A stretch of 64,000 nt of DNA. It comes from Bacteroidia bacterium. Its GTDB lineage: Bacteria; Bacteroidota; Bacteroidia; JADZBD01. Where the stretch lies: assembly GCA_020852255.1 (NCBI GenBank), contig JADZBD010000002.1, forward strand, positions 19,307-83,306, read 5' to 3'. This document shows, one piece after another, positions 54,851 through 64,000 of the stretch. A program made the position numbers and the translations under genes. Numbering within the stretch: position 1 is the first letter of the stretch; each line of letters starts with the position of its first letter. The notes beneath the pieces are model-generated. The model was given only the letters and a program-made list of their open reading frames with translations. It was not told the DNA's origin and did no database searches.

Positions 54851-55612
54851 ATGTCGACTCTCTTCTTTGGTCATTTTCATATTCATCTGGATTCTACCGA
54901 CTCCACCAATTCGCATGCCATGCGTTTGCTGGAAAATGAGGAAATCCCGGAAGGGGGCATTGTAAGTGCCGGTGTACAGACGGCGGGTCGCGGGCAAAGG
55001 GGCTCACAATGGGAAAGTTTTCCCAATGAAAACCTGCTTTTCACATTGTTATTGAAGCCTGCCTTTTTGGGGATCGGCGAGCAGATGATGCTCACTCTTT
55101 TTGCCTCACTCGGCATCTGCAGCTACGTGACAAGCCGTCTGAAGAATACTGATAAAGTAGCAGGTGTGCGGATAAAATGGCCGAATGACATTTATTACGG
55201 GGACCGGAAACTGGCAGGTATTCTGATTGAAAATCAGATTTCAGGCACATCAGTCAGGCATTCCCTTACCGGAATCGGATTGAACCTCAACTCCCGGATG
55301 AGCGAGATGCCCTTTCCTTCCGTTTCGCTCCGGGAGATCACCGGAAAGCTTTATGATGTTCGTACAGAGCTGACAGAGCTGGCAGGTCACCTGGAAAGTT
55401 ATTACCTGCGCCTGCGGTCGCAGCACTACGGTGATCTGAGGGAAAAATATCATTCTCTGCTTTACCGCAAAGACGAACCACAACGGTTCCGCAGCGGAAC
55501 ATGCGACTGGACGGGGATTATACGGGGAATCACTGATACCGGATTACTCCTGGTGGAGCGGGAAGGAAAGCTGGAGACATTTGCCCATAAGGAACTGATA
55601 TTCCTTATCTGA
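54851..55612 (+). CDS. birA: Biotin--[acetyl-CoA-carboxylase] ligase
   Basis: Activates biotin and attaches it to the biotin carboxyl carrier protein. The 253-residue protein has the ligase core only, without the N-terminal DNA-binding domain of E. coli BirA, so it should not be a repressor. Motifs are DSTDSTNSHA (14-23), the biotin-binding GRGQRG (46-51), KWPNDI (109-114) and GIGLNLN, plus a C-terminal SH3-like domain. It is divergent from rsfS and overlaps the convergent SRPBCC gene by eight bases at the 3' end. Confidence 0.95.
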   Translation: MSTLFFGHFHIHLDSTDSTNSHAMRLLENEEIPEGGIVSAGVQTAGRGQRGSQWESFPNENLLFTLLLKPAFLGIGEQMMLTLFASLGICSYVTSRLKNTDKVAGVRIKWPNDIYYGDRKLAGILIENQISGTSVRHSLTGIGLNLNSRMSEMPFPSVSLREITGKLYDVRTELTELAGHLESYYLRLRSQHYGDLREKYHSLLYRKDEPQRFRSGTCDWTGIIRGITDTGLLLVEREGKLETFAHKELIFLI

Positions 55613-56000
55613 TCTCTTTCATTTTTGATGCGAGAATATTAAAAAAGTTCGAGAGCGGTTTTTCCACCATCATTCGCATCATAGGGTTCATATCGGATTC
55701 AAAAATAAGTTGTCCGCGGCTATGACTTCCGTTGGCAGAGATCACCGCATTCAGTGTGAAAGAGAAAGGGATCTTTCCACCATGCGACACAATCGAAATG
55801 CGCTCGTTGGGCACCCGTTCGGTGATCTTCATTCCGATGGTGGCCATACCGTTAATCACAAAAGAGCACTCATCCGCACTTGCCTTCCAGTCGGTGACCT
55901 GCGGAGGCATCATTTTCCCGAAATTGCTGAAGTCGGAGAGAAAGACGAACACGTTCTCTTGTGAATTCTCAATATCTACGACCTGACTTTCGATCTTCAT
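55605..56000 (-). CDS. SRPBCC (START/Bet v1-like) family protein
   Basis: A 131-residue soluble protein with the START/SRPBCC order: N-terminal strand MKIESQVVDIENSQENVFVFLSDFSNFGKMMP, visible at residues 1-32, several central strands, and a long C-terminal amphipathic helix. Members bind hydrophobic ligands or act as chaperone-like factors; no specific function can be given. It starts three bases after pyrE, so the two form a unit, and its last eight bases overlap birA on the other strand. Confidence 0.8.
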   Translation of the reverse strand: MKIESQVVDIENSQENVFVFLSDFSNFGKMMPPQVTDWKASADECSFVINGMATIGMKITERVPNERISIVSHGGKIPFSFTLNAVISANGSHSRGQLIFESDMNPMMRMMVEKPLSNFFNILASKMKEIR

Positions 56001-56003
56001 GTA

Positions 56004-56648
56004 TCACTTTTTTCCCCAGCCGGAAGGATCATCCCGCCATGCCTTCAGGGATTTTAGCTGTTTATCTGTTACATAGCCGGATGCCAGCGCCTGCTGCATC
56101 AGGATCTCATAACCGCAGAGCGTAACGAGTTCACACTTCGACTTTTTAAAATTATCCGAAGCGGCTTTGAAGCCATAGGTAAAGATAGCGCTCATGCCTT
56201 TGACTTCGCAGCCTGCCTGCCGCAGGGCATCCACTGCCTTGAGGCTGCTGCTGCCTGTAGATACCAGGTCTTCGATCACCACTACCGACTGACCCTTGAC
56301 CACATCACCCTCGATCAGATTCTCCATGCCATGCTTTTTGGGCTCCGGCCGGACGTAGATGAACGGCAGACCCATATCCTGTGCCACCAGCGCTCCATGC
56401 GCAATGGCTCCTGTGGCCACACCCGCTATGACATCCACCTTTCCGATGCGCTCATTGATTACATTTACAAATTGCTGGCGGATATACGTGCGGATCTTGG
56501 GATAAGACAGGGTCTTCCTGTTATCACAATAGATCGGTGAAAGCCACCCGGAGGCCCATGTAAAGGGTTTGTCAGGTTGTAAACGAATTGCTTTGATTTG
56601 GAGCAAAAATTCAGCAATTTTAAGCGCTGATTCCGTTTGATGGATCAT
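56004..56648 (-). CDS. pyrE: Orotate phosphoribosyltransferase
   Basis: Forms OMP from orotate and PRPP in pyrimidine synthesis. The 214-residue protein has FTWASGWLSPIYCDNR (residues 29-44), the YVRPEPKKHG loop (98-107) with the catalytic lysines, and the PRPP motif VVVIEDLVSTGSS (122-134). The -7 element ends only four bases before the ATG, predicting a leaderless mRNA with no room for a pyrimidine leader or attenuator. It is divergent from the Nudix gene. Confidence 0.96.
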   Translation of the reverse strand: MIHQTESALKIAEFLLQIKAIRLQPDKPFTWASGWLSPIYCDNRKTLSYPKIRTYIRQQFVNVINERIGKVDVIAGVATGAIAHGALVAQDMGLPFIYVRPEPKKHGMENLIEGDVVKGQSVVVIEDLVSTGSSSLKAVDALRQAGCEVKGMSAIFTYGFKAASDNFKKSKCELVTLCGYEILMQQALASGYVTDKQLKSLKAWRDDPSGWGKK

Positions 56649-56652
56649 ACTC

Positions 56653-56660
56653 CAAATATA
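56653..56660 (-). promoter_or_regulatory. Putative -7 element of pyrE
   Basis: Minus-strand TATATTTG, four bases upstream of the ATG at 56648. Confidence 0.55.
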
Positions 56661-56685
56661 ACGGGAAACAAGGCACCACGTTCTA

Positions 56686-57309
56686 ATGATAAAAATTTTT
56701 CTTCAGGACCGATCCATGACCATCGTCAGGGATGCACCCCGGACGGCTCCCGGCAAAGGAGTTCTGATGGTTCATTCCGACTCGGTGGGAACCACATTGC
56801 AGGCTTTCCGTGCCTTTGAGCACAATCACTTGCTGGAAAACATGCTCTTGATTCATCCGAATCCCATTTCGCATATCGGGGAATTGAAGGAGCGGATGAA
56901 AACGGTGATTGCCGCAGGAGGTATTGTGCAGAACGCGAACGGAGAATTGCTGATGATATTCCGAAAAGGCAAATGGGATCTGCCGAAGGGAAAGCTGGAA
57001 CCCGGCGAATCACCGGATGCGGGGGCCGTTAGGGAGGTAATGGAAGAATGCGGTGTGCCCCTGCCGGAAACAGAAGGATTCTTCGGCCGGACATATCACG
57101 TGTATAATGAAAAAGAAGAGCCGATTCTGAAAGAAACCTGGTGGTTTAAAATGAAGTTGCAAAATTCTCCGGCTCTGCACGCGCAAAAGGAAGAAGGAAT
57201 CACAGAGGCAGTTTGGGCAGATGAAAAAACGGTAACAGAGCGAATGCCGTTTTGTTACGGCGCGATCGGAGATTTGCTGAAACACTGGATGGAAAGAAAC
57301 AGGCAGTAG
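56686..57309 (+). CDS. Nudix hydrolase
   Basis: A 207-residue cytoplasmic protein with a perfect Nudix box (residues 102-124: GKLEPGE ... REVMEECGV), which binds the metal for nucleoside diphosphate-X hydrolysis. The first 70 residues are an extra domain that is not part of the Nudix fold and which I do not recognise. The substrate cannot be deduced. It is divergent from pyrE with 37 bases between start codons and converges with the LutA-like gene. Confidence 0.92.
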   Translation: MIKIFLQDRSMTIVRDAPRTAPGKGVLMVHSDSVGTTLQAFRAFEHNHLLENMLLIHPNPISHIGELKERMKTVIAAGGIVQNANGELLMIFRKGKWDLPKGKLEPGESPDAGAVREVMEECGVPLPETEGFFGRTYHVYNEKEEPILKETWWFKMKLQNSPALHAQKEEGITEAVWADEKTVTERMPFCYGAIGDLLKHWMERNRQ

Positions 57310-57324
57310 CCGCTACAACGGAAT

Positions 57325-58044
57325 CTACCAGCCGGAAGCCAGTACATCGGCGAGGTGCATGACTTTCAGCGGCTTTTCCTGTTTTTTAAGGTAACCTTCC
57401 AGGTGAAGAAGGCAGGAAAGATCCGTTGAGATCAGGTAATCGGCACCGGTGGCCAACGCATTGGAACATTTCTGCTCCGCCATGCCAACGGCAATGGGTT
57501 CGAATTTTACAGAGAAAGTGCCGCCGAATCCGCAGCAGGTTTCTGTATCCGCCATTTCGATCAGGTCAAGTCCCTGCACTTTTGATAACAGCAGCCGCGG
57601 CTCGTTCTTGATTCGTACTTCGCGCAGCGCACTGCAGGCATCATGGTAGGTTGCTTTTCCTTCAAACTTTGCTCCAAAATCCGTGAACTTTAACACATTC
57701 ACAAGAAAGTCCGAAAGTTCAAATATGTTTTTCTGTAATTGTCTGCATTCGTTGTGCAATACCGAATTATTAAACATTTCCGGGTAATAATTCTTCACCA
57801 TTCCCACGCAGGAAGCTGAAGGAGCAACAACATAACGATCGTTCTGGAATTCCCGGATAAACTTCTCCCCTACCGCCTTGCATTCATCCCAGTAACCTGA
57901 GTTGAAAGCAGGCTGTCCGCAGCAGGTCTGCTCCGGGTTATAATTTACAACACACCCTGCCTTTTCAAGCACTTTGACCATATTAAAGGCCGTTTGCGGA
58001 TAAAACTGATCTATGAAGCAGGGAATGAATATATCTACGATCAT
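57325..58044 (-). CDS. LutA/YkgE-like (Fe-S)-binding protein, CCG domain
   Basis: A 239-residue soluble protein with two CCG domains: C9 and C41-C42 in TCCGQPAFNSG, and C170-C171 in ETCCGFGG, the pattern of LutA, GlcF and heterodisulfide reductase subunit B. LutA acts with LutB and LutC in L-lactate oxidation. LutB is absent from the window; a LutC-like gene lies 5 kb away in another operon. It is preceded by a transporter gene in the same direction with a 48-base gap. Lactate use is therefore possible but not shown. Confidence 0.9.
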   Translation of the reverse strand: MIVDIFIPCFIDQFYPQTAFNMVKVLEKAGCVVNYNPEQTCCGQPAFNSGYWDECKAVGEKFIREFQNDRYVVAPSASCVGMVKNYYPEMFNNSVLHNECRQLQKNIFELSDFLVNVLKFTDFGAKFEGKATYHDACSALREVRIKNEPRLLLSKVQGLDLIEMADTETCCGFGGTFSVKFEPIAVGMAEQKCSNALATGADYLISTDLSCLLHLEGYLKKQEKPLKVMHLADVLASGW

Positions 58045-58092
58045 ACCGGGGGGGCGTATTCTGGATGCGAATATACGAAGGAACAGGGGCTT

Positions 58093-59367
58093 TTACTGAT
58101 TTTTTGACATTGAAACCCTTAACAGCAGTAAAAACCCAACTACGAAAAAAAGTATCAGTGCCAGCACTGCACTTCTCATATCCCAGAATTGTTCGATGAG
58201 CGCAAAAACCGCCATTCCGCAAACAGTACACAGTTTATCGGTTACATCAAAGAAGCTGAAAAAAGAAGCATGATCCTCTGTATCCGGCAGTAGTTTGGAG
58301 TAAGTGGAACGTGACATCGCCTGTATTCCTCCCATCACAAAACCTACGAGGCCGGCCACCACGTAAAACTGAACGGCGCTGCTCACAAAATAAGCTGCAA
58401 CACAAACCAGTATCCATATCAGCACAGCGGCGCTCAGCGTGAAAACATTGCCCTTGACCGCCGACAACCTGGAAAATCCAACAGCCCCGATGATGGCCAC
58501 AAACTGCAGAATAAGAATTGTAGTGATGAGCTGGGAAGAAGAGAGATTCAGGACCTTGGAGCCAAAAAGGGTAGCAACGAGCATGACTGTCTGCACGCCC
58601 ATATTATACACAAAGAAGGCTGACAGGAACTTCGCCAGGTATTTATGCTTTAGGAGCTGCTTCCGTACCTTCATCAGTTCACGGTATCCGTTCAGCAGGT
58701 AATTTCCCGAGGGCGACCGGTTGTACAGATTACCCGGCAGTAATGCGAAAGGAATTTGCGCAAAACCTATCCACCACACACCAACAGAAACAAACGACCA
58801 GCGGAGGGCGTCCAGTTGTTCTGATTCCTCCGCCGACATCACATAGACAAGATTGAGGATAAGCAGAATGGCACTTCCGAAATATCCCATTGAGAATCCC
58901 CGTGCGCTCACTCTGTCTTGTTGCTCCGGGGCGGCAATTTCCGGAAGGAACGCATTATAAAAGACGAGTCCGCCGTTGAAACCGATATTTGCCAGCATCA
59001 CTGTTGCAAGACCCAGCGTGATGTTACTGGCAGAAAAGAAATATAAGCCCGCACAGGCCAACGCTCCGATGTAGGTAAAGATCATCAGAAATCCTTTTTT
59101 TCGGCCAGAATAATCTGCCACACCGGATAGGAGCGGCGCCAGAATGGCGGTAATCAGATTGGCTGCAGCGAGGGCAAGGGTATAAATCGCTGTGTTCTTG
59201 AACTCCATCCCGAAGACCCATACCGTGTCACCGGCTCCGTCTTTCGTAAGGTTTTCATAAAAAATGGGAAAAAGTGCAGCCGTAATAACCAGGGGGTATG
59301 ATGAATTTGCCCAATCGAAAAATGTCCAGGCGGTAATGATCCTCTTATTTCCTTTAACTTCTGACAT
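58093..59367 (-). CDS. MFS transporter, UMF1 family
   Basis: A 424-residue membrane protein with about twelve helices. The N-terminal WTFFDWANSSYPLVI (about residues 14-28) and GVADYSGRKK (about 82-91) segments match the UMF1/Atg22-like branch of the major facilitator superfamily. Substrate is unknown; Atg22 of yeast exports amino acids from vacuoles. Its start abuts the stop of the DUF4421 gene with a one-base overlap, and the LutA-like gene follows. Confidence 0.88.
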   Translation of the reverse strand: MSEVKGNKRIITAWTFFDWANSSYPLVITAALFPIFYENLTKDGAGDTVWVFGMEFKNTAIYTLALAAANLITAILAPLLSGVADYSGRKKGFLMIFTYIGALACAGLYFFSASNITLGLATVMLANIGFNGGLVFYNAFLPEIAAPEQQDRVSARGFSMGYFGSAILLILNLVYVMSAEESEQLDALRWSFVSVGVWWIGFAQIPFALLPGNLYNRSPSGNYLLNGYRELMKVRKQLLKHKYLAKFLSAFFVYNMGVQTVMLVATLFGSKVLNLSSSQLITTILILQFVAIIGAVGFSRLSAVKGNVFTLSAAVLIWILVCVAAYFVSSAVQFYVVAGLVGFVMGGIQAMSRSTYSKLLPDTEDHASFFSFFDVTDKLCTVCGMAVFALIEQFWDMRSAVLALILFFVVGFLLLLRVSMSKNQ

Positions 59368-60491
59368 CAGAACCAGCGTCGGTAGACCTTAGACTCCTGA
59401 AAACGTTTGTAGAATTTCGGAATGGGTGGAGAGAAACGCCAGCCTATAGTAAACTCTCCGTAAAAAAATGTCTGATCCCATAACATATATTTATCTGCTG
59501 TTGCCCAGTTATTGCTGTCCCACTTTCCCAAAATTCGAATAAAAAATCTGGGGGCATTATACCCGAAGGCCGCCCTGGCGTCCTGACTCCAGCCCATTTT
59601 ACCAAGATCAGCGATCTCTCCTTCACGCGAGGAGTAATACTGCCGCTGCAGATCAAACATTCCGTTCAGTGAAAGATTCAGGAACCATCGTTTGCGGACC
59701 ACAAAATTTACAGAGCCTCCGCCACCAAGACTCAGCCCGCTGGTTTGAAGATTATTCCAGTTTCCCCATAGCGAGTCATGCACGGAACGCAAGGCAGAAG
59801 GGATCAATCCGCTGTCGGACCATGCCCGGTTGGTATAGATCGTTCCCGCCAGCATCCAGCTAAAAGCCGTTTTGAGCTGACGTGCAACAGAGGCATAAGA
59901 CGATCCGAGGGAAAACTTCCGGTTATTGAACGTATACAGCAATTTAGACTTGAACATAAAAATGGACATACTTGGATCATAATAGAACTGCGCTCCGGAA
60001 TCCTTCGGGATGTATCCGTACACAGGAACCCCTTCGACGGTATCAATGAATGAATTCTCATCGTAGAAACCCTGGTACTTTTTGATGCTGTTTTCGCTGC
60101 GGAATTTCCCTGCGTTAAAGTTCAGCGAAAGACCGCGGTACTCTGTTTTACCTCCCAGGGGATCATTTTTAACGGGATAGCTATAGAAATCAAAACCCAC
60201 ACCCAGGATATCGAAATCAAGACTAAGTCCCAGGGAATGTGCAGAGTTCGCCTTGAACTTGACATCCTTATAATTCAGGAAAGTGTCTTTAAGAAAAACC
60301 TCGAAGTGCTTTTCCGACTGGGTGAGTCCGATGACCAGCTTGGTAGGATACTTTGTAATATAATTCGTATCGTATTTCAGGGAATTTACATCCGGGCTAA
60401 CCGTAACGGAAGGATTTCCGTTCTGGGCAAGACCGGATCCGGAGAGCATACTACCAGCACACAGCAGGCAGAGTATTTTACTGCGGATCAT
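59367..60491 (-). CDS. DUF4421 domain protein, putative outer-membrane barrel
   Basis: A 374-residue exported protein; the signal peptide [20 protein letters not shown] (residues 1-20) fixes ATG 60491, which overlaps the aconitase stop as ATGA, while an upstream frame extension inside acn is rejected. The pattern of aromatic-ending amphipathic strands ([40 protein letters not shown]) and the shared DUF4421 layout suggest a beta barrel. No function is known. It forms a unit acn-DUF4421-MFS-LutA by overlaps and short gaps. Confidence 0.8.
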   Translation of the reverse strand: MIRSKILCLLCAGSMLSGSGLAQNGNPSVTVSPDVNSLKYDTNYITKYPTKLVIGLTQSEKHFEVFLKDTFLNYKDVKFKANSAHSLGLSLDFDILGVGFDFYSYPVKNDPLGGKTEYRGLSLNFNAGKFRSENSIKKYQGFYDENSFIDTVEGVPVYGYIPKDSGAQFYYDPSMSIFMFKSKLLYTFNNRKFSLGSSYASVARQLKTAFSWMLAGTIYTNRAWSDSGLIPSALRSVHDSLWGNWNNLQTSGLSLGGGGSVNFVVRKRWFLNLSLNGMFDLQRQYYSSREGEIADLGKMGWSQDARAAFGYNAPRFFIRILGKWDSNNWATADKYMLWDQTFFYGEFTIGWRFSPPIPKFYKRFQESKVYRRWF

Positions 60492-62755
60492 CCTTTGACA
60501 GAGGCGCGGATAATATTCAATGCTCCACCAGCTTTGAACCATTCGATCTGTTGGGCATTGTAGCTGTGATTCACTGTGATCTCGTCTTTACTGCCGTCGG
60601 AGTGCGTGAAAAGCATTGTAAGCGGTTTTCCGGGAGTAAAAGAAGTGAGTCCGACAATATCAATACTATCGTCTTCTTTTATCTTGTTATAATCCTCTTT
60701 GTTTGCAAAGGTGAGTGCCAGCATTCCTTGCTTTTTGAGATTGGTTTCATGGATGCGGGCGAAGGATTTTACCAAAACCGCGCGAACCCCGAGGTGACGC
60801 GGCTCCATGGCAGCGTGCTCCCGCGATGAACCTTCTCCATAGTTCTCGTCGCCAACCACCACCGATCCATAACCCGCCGCTTTGTAACTGCGCTGCACTT
60901 TAGGAACGCTTTCATACTGTCCGCTGATCTGGTTCTTTACGGAATCTGTTTTCTCATTGAAGAAATTCACCGCACCGATGAGCATATTATTAGAAATATT
61001 GTCGAGGTGTCCCCGGTATTTAAGCCAGGGGCCGGCCATTGAGATGTGATCCGTGGTACACTTACCCTTCACTTTGATCAGAAGTTTAAGGCCTGCAAGA
61101 TTGGCACCTTCCCATGGGCGGAACGGATCCAGCAGCTGAAGGCGATCGGATTTCGGATCTACGATCACCTGAACGCTGGCCCCATCCGCTGCCGGAGCCT
61201 GGTATCCTGCATCTTCGACAGCGAATCCTTTCAGTGGCAGCTCATTACCGGATGGCGGATCAAGTTTCACCTGTTTACCTTCTGAATTGGTGAGCGTATC
61301 GGTCAGCGGGTTGAATGTCAGGTCACCCGCTATGGCGAGTGCCGTAACCAACTCCGGCGATGCCACAAAAGCATAGGTATTCGGATTTCCGTCGGCCCGT
61401 TTCGCGAAATTCCTGTTAAATGAATGCACAATGGTGTTTTTCTCACCCTTACTTGCCCCTGCTCTGTCCCACATGCCAATGCAGGGTCCGCAGGCGTTGG
61501 CGAACACATTTGCGCCAATATTATTGAAGGCGGCGATATATCCGTCGCGGTCAATGGTATAGCGAACCAGTTCCGAGCCGGGGGTGATAGTAAACTGAGC
61601 CTTTGCTTTTAGCTTTTTGTCCACAGCCTGTTTCGCCAGTGATGCTGCGCGGGAAATATCCTCGTAGGAGGAGTTGGTACATGAACCGATGAGTCCGACC
61701 TCTACTTTCAGGGGCCAGCCATTCTTAACGGCCGTTTCCTTCATTTTGGAAATCGGAGTAGCCAGGTCAGGAGTAAAGGGGCCATTGAGATGGGGTTCCA
61801 GTTCGGAAAGATTAATTTCCAGCACCTCGTCAAAATATTTTGCCGGCTCTGCATAAACCTCTGCATCTCCCGTAAGGTGTTCTTTCACTTTTGATGCCAG
61901 TTCTGCAATGTCTGCCCGGTTGGTAGCACGAAGATAGCGGTCCATGGAAGCATCATATCCAAAGGTGGATGTAGTTGCACCGATCTCAGCGCCCATATTG
62001 CAGATCGTTCCTTTTCCGGTGCAGGAAAGCGATTCGGCGCCGGGGCCGAAATACTCCACCACCTTATCTGTTCCACCCTTGACAGTTAGCAAACCTGCGA
62101 CTTTCAAAATAACGTCCTTTGCAGAGACCCATCCACTCAATTTACCTGTAAGTTTCACGCCGATGAGTTTCGGCATTTTCAGTTCCCAGGGAAGTCCGGC
62201 CATTACGTCACATGCATCTGCACCACCCACACCAATGGCGATCATGCCCAGCCCACCTGCGTTCACCGTATGAGACACCGTTCCGATCATCATTCCACCC
62301 GGGAAGGCATAATTCTCCAGAATAACCTGGTGAATAATTCCAGCACCCGGCTTCCAGAAACCGATGCCATATTTATTGGATACGGAGGATAGAAAATTAT
62401 AAACCTCCTGGTTCACCTGAACCGCCCGATCCAGATCCTGACGGGAAGAATCTTTTGCTGTAATAAGGTGGTCGCAGTGCACCGTTGAAGGCACTGCCAC
62501 TTTCGGACGACCAGCCTGCATAAATTGCAGAAGCGCCATCTGAGCAGTTGCATCCTGCATGGCCACACGATCCGGTTTAAAATCCACATATGACTTCCCG
62601 CGCTCGTATGCAGCCTGAGGCAATGCATCAGCAAGGTGAGCGTAAAGTATTTTCTCTGTAAGGGTAAGCGGACGCCCCATACGATTTCGCGCTTCGGCAA
62701 CGCGTGCAGGCAGGTTTGCGTAAACCTTGGAAATCATGTCTTTGTCGTGAGCCAT
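60488..62755 (-). CDS. acnA: Aconitate hydratase, mitochondrial type (Asp-to-Val at an active-site position)
   Basis: TCA-cycle enzyme isomerising citrate and isocitrate through a [4Fe-4S] cluster. The 755-residue protein matches the mitochondrial-type aconitase of Bacteroidota throughout. Cluster ligands C359, C422 and C425 are present, as are D95-H96 in HCDHL and [12 protein letters not shown] near the C-terminus. One residue is odd: the motif GTDSHT, whose Asp is an active-site residue, reads GTVSHT with V160 (codon GTG at 62276-62278). Two base changes separate GTG from an Asp codon. A -7 variant TACCTTTA (62777-62784) lies upstream. The gene symbol is provisional since acnA/acnB naming varies. 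Confidence 0.94.
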   Translation of the reverse strand: MAHDKDMISKVYANLPARVAEARNRMGRPLTLTEKILYAHLADALPQAAYERGKSYVDFKPDRVAMQDATAQMALLQFMQAGRPKVAVPSTVHCDHLITAKDSSRQDLDRAVQVNQEVYNFLSSVSNKYGIGFWKPGAGIIHQVILENYAFPGGMMIGTVSHTVNAGGLGMIAIGVGGADACDVMAGLPWELKMPKLIGVKLTGKLSGWVSAKDVILKVAGLLTVKGGTDKVVEYFGPGAESLSCTGKGTICNMGAEIGATTSTFGYDASMDRYLRATNRADIAELASKVKEHLTGDAEVYAEPAKYFDEVLEINLSELEPHLNGPFTPDLATPISKMKETAVKNGWPLKVEVGLIGSCTNSSYEDISRAASLAKQAVDKKLKAKAQFTITPGSELVRYTIDRDGYIAAFNNIGANVFANACGPCIGMWDRAGASKGEKNTIVHSFNRNFAKRADGNPNTYAFVASPELVTALAIAGDLTFNPLTDTLTNSEGKQVKLDPPSGNELPLKGFAVEDAGYQAPAADGASVQVIVDPKSDRLQLLDPFRPWEGANLAGLKLLIKVKGKCTTDHISMAGPWLKYRGHLDNISNNMLIGAVNFFNEKTDSVKNQISGQYESVPKVQRSYKAAGYGSVVVGDENYGEGSSREHAAMEPRHLGVRAVLVKSFARIHETNLKKQGMLALTFANKEDYNKIKEDDSIDIVGLTSFTPGKPLTMLFTHSDGSKDEITVNHSYNAQQIEWFKAGGALNIIRASVKG

Positions 62756-62776
62756 AAGAATGTTTTTTCTCTATGA

Positions 62777-62784
62777 TAAAGGTA
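62777..62784 (-). promoter_or_regulatory. Possible -7-like element of aconitase
   Basis: Minus-strand TACCTTTA, 21 bases before the ATG, differing from consensus in the final base. Confidence 0.3.
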
Positions 62785-62822
62785 GAAAAATGCTAAAACA
62801 GGGTGGGAAATATTTTGTAATT

Positions 62823-64000
62823 TTATCTGATCAGTATTTCATCGATGAAGATGAAGGCGTCCTGGCCCGCAGAGAGGTGCCATGGAGGGAGTTTACCATA
62901 ATTCACCACTTTTATTCTTACATACCTCACTTTTTTACCCGCTCCCGCAGGAACGGTCATTATTCTTTTTCCGAGGTTCATATCCGAAGAGGGTGAGGTA
63001 TTCTTTGTATTAACAGGAGGGCCATACGTTTTCCCGTCCGGTGACCATTCAACGATTACTTCCCGGGGGAAATAGATCCAGGATCGTGCATCCTCCAGAA
63101 AACTCAGCGCCACTTCACTTATCTCCTTTTCGCTTCCCAGATCAATGATGCAGCACATGTCTTTGCCCTGATAACCCTGGTACCCACCCTTCCTCCATTC
63201 GAGATCACCATAGATTCCGTCGATAATACCTTCAGGTCCTCCTGCTGTATATTGCGGATTGTACTCACTTTGCATCTCTATTTTCCATTCCGGATGCGGA
63301 TGCAGCGAAAAGGTGGCCATAACCAGCTTACTGCTTTTACTCCCGTTTGCTGTTTCGCTGTAGGCCGTAATTGTTTGGGTGTTGTATATCTTAAAAGGTC
63401 CTTTATACTGCAGGGCTGGTTTTGACAGATCCGGACTGAGCCGGTACCATATTTTTAACTGAGGATCCGGCGCTGTAAGAGTAACCATAAGAGAATCACG
63501 AAAAACTGGGGGACCATTGGCCGAGAAGGCCGGAACGGGAACTGGATTTTGTCCTTCATAGCTGATCATTCCATTATTCAGCAACCCATTTTCCACCTTT
63601 CCGGGATCGGATGTCATACTGAAATTAAGTTCCCCGCCTTTCAGAATCTGCTCATGAGTTATTTCCCATTTCCCGTCCGGCGGTTTTCCGTTCACACTGA
63701 AACCGGCTACATACGGAGTATTCCCGCCATTGTTGTTTGCCCGGATTGTGAATCTATTACTACCCGATATCAGAATCTCTGCATGTGAGAACAACGGAGA
63801 TCCGATAGCATAAACAGGCGATCCCGGGCAGAAAGAATAAAACCCGAGTGCGCTCATCACATACCATGCACTCATCTGACCACAATCCTCATTCCCGATC
63901 AGGCCATCCGGTGCATTTTTATAAAATTCAGTGCAAATTTTCCGGATCCATTTTTGTCCTGCCGAAGGCTGGCCGGCATAATTGTAGAAATACGTCATAT
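62823..64000 (-). CDS. GH92-type glycosidase, C-terminal part with CHB_HEX-like and F5/8C-like domains (runs off window)
   Basis: The 5' part lies beyond base 64000; 392 codons are visible. The first 80 residues (YNYAGQPSAGQKWIR, GLIGNEDCGQMSAWYVMSALGFYSFCPG, shown at about residues 35-62) are the signature of the GH92 alpha-mannosidase catalytic barrel, including the Asn-Glu-Asp of the active site. Next comes the GH92 closing beta domain, a chitobiase-C-like Ig module around 180-235, and a discoidin-like (F5/8 type C) carbohydrate-binding domain at about 245-391. No T9SS sorting domain is present at the end (FIDEILIR). Probably secreted and acting on N-glycan or yeast mannan. Confidence 0.88.
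   Translation of the reverse strand, partial: MTYFYNYAGQPSAGQKWIRKICTEFYKNAPDGLIGNEDCGQMSAWYVMSALGFYSFCPGSPVYAIGSPLFSHAEILISGSNRFTIRANNNGGNTPYVAGFSVNGKPPDGKWEITHEQILKGGELNFSMTSDPGKVENGLLNNGMISYEGQNPVPVPAFSANGPPVFRDSLMVTLTAPDPQLKIWYRLSPDLSKPALQYKGPFKIYNTQTITAYSETANGSKSSKLVMATFSLHPHPEWKIEMQSEYNPQYTAGGPEGIIDGIYGDLEWRKGGYQGYQGKDMCCIIDLGSEKEISEVALSFLEDARSWIYFPREVIVEWSPDGKTYGPPVNTKNTSPSSDMNLGKRIMTVPAGAGKKVRYVRIKVVNYGKLPPWHLSAGQDAFIFIDEILIR

Overview
The window is bacterial chromosome from a member of the Bacteroidota, probably class Bacteroidia and close to Flavobacteriales-type genomes. The signs are five secreted proteins with type IX secretion (T9SS) C-terminal sorting domains, the T9SS/gliding component GldN, many copies of the Bacteroidota -7 promoter element TAnnTTTG (sometimes with a TTG/TTTG box 19-20 bases upstream), a DUF4421 protein, and family-typical neighbourhoods (hpt-adk, rsfS-ftsH-cdsA divergent from birA). 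The genus cannot be named from the sequence alone. Genes are densely packed, and no insertion sequence, prophage, CRISPR array or rRNA was seen. No stretch over 300 bases lacks a gene.

Layout. 1-5.8 kb: adk (partial) and hpt on the minus strand, divergent from a plus-strand run of purE, a PorV-like barrel protein, a helix-hairpin-helix outer-membrane protein and a MATE exporter. 5.8-13 kb: a complete minus-strand histidine operon in the order hisG-D-C-B-H-A-F-IE. It is preceded by what looks like a full attenuator: a 16-residue leader peptide with four His codons, an antiterminator segment overlapping its stop codon, and a perfect terminator hairpin before hisG. 13-16.3 kb: chaN-like and tag genes, then a PKD-domain T9SS cargo protein. 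16.3-22.7 kb: minus-strand ABC-F protein, membrane hydrolase, gldN, two unassigned proteins (one with a CsgG/TolB-like domain and paired palindromes upstream) and a lipoprotein. 22.9 kb: tRNA-Asp(GTC). 23-28.3 kb: a small basic lipoprotein, a glycine-rich T9SS protein and a 1211-residue T9SS subtilase. 28.3-35.4 kb: cyclophilin, divergent from the overlapping chain gatB - TlpA-like - M1 peptidase - LpxH-like. 35.7-43.7 kb: two giant T9SS cargo proteins flanking gap. 43.8-46.3 kb: lipA with a barrel protein, an OsmC protein and a tandem pair of tiny related lipoproteins. 46.4-50.8 kb: ung, pyrG, yidC. 50.8-56.7 kb: rsfS-ftsH-LUD protein-cdsA, birA, an SRPBCC protein and pyrE. 56.7-64 kb: a Nudix hydrolase, a LutA-like Fe-S protein, an UMF1-type transporter, a DUF4421 protein, aconitase (with an unexpected Val at a normally invariant active-site Asp) and the C-terminal part of a GH92-type glycosidase.

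Most of the window is housekeeping metabolism (His, purine, pyrimidine, lipoate, TCA, glycolysis), envelope biogenesis (YidC, CdsA, LpxH, FtsH) and secreted T9SS cargo. The strongest things to look at again are the his attenuator, the aconitase substitution, the tiny paired lipoproteins missed by ordinary length cut-offs, and the paired TTGCA-N5-TGCAA palindromes near 22.0 kb.
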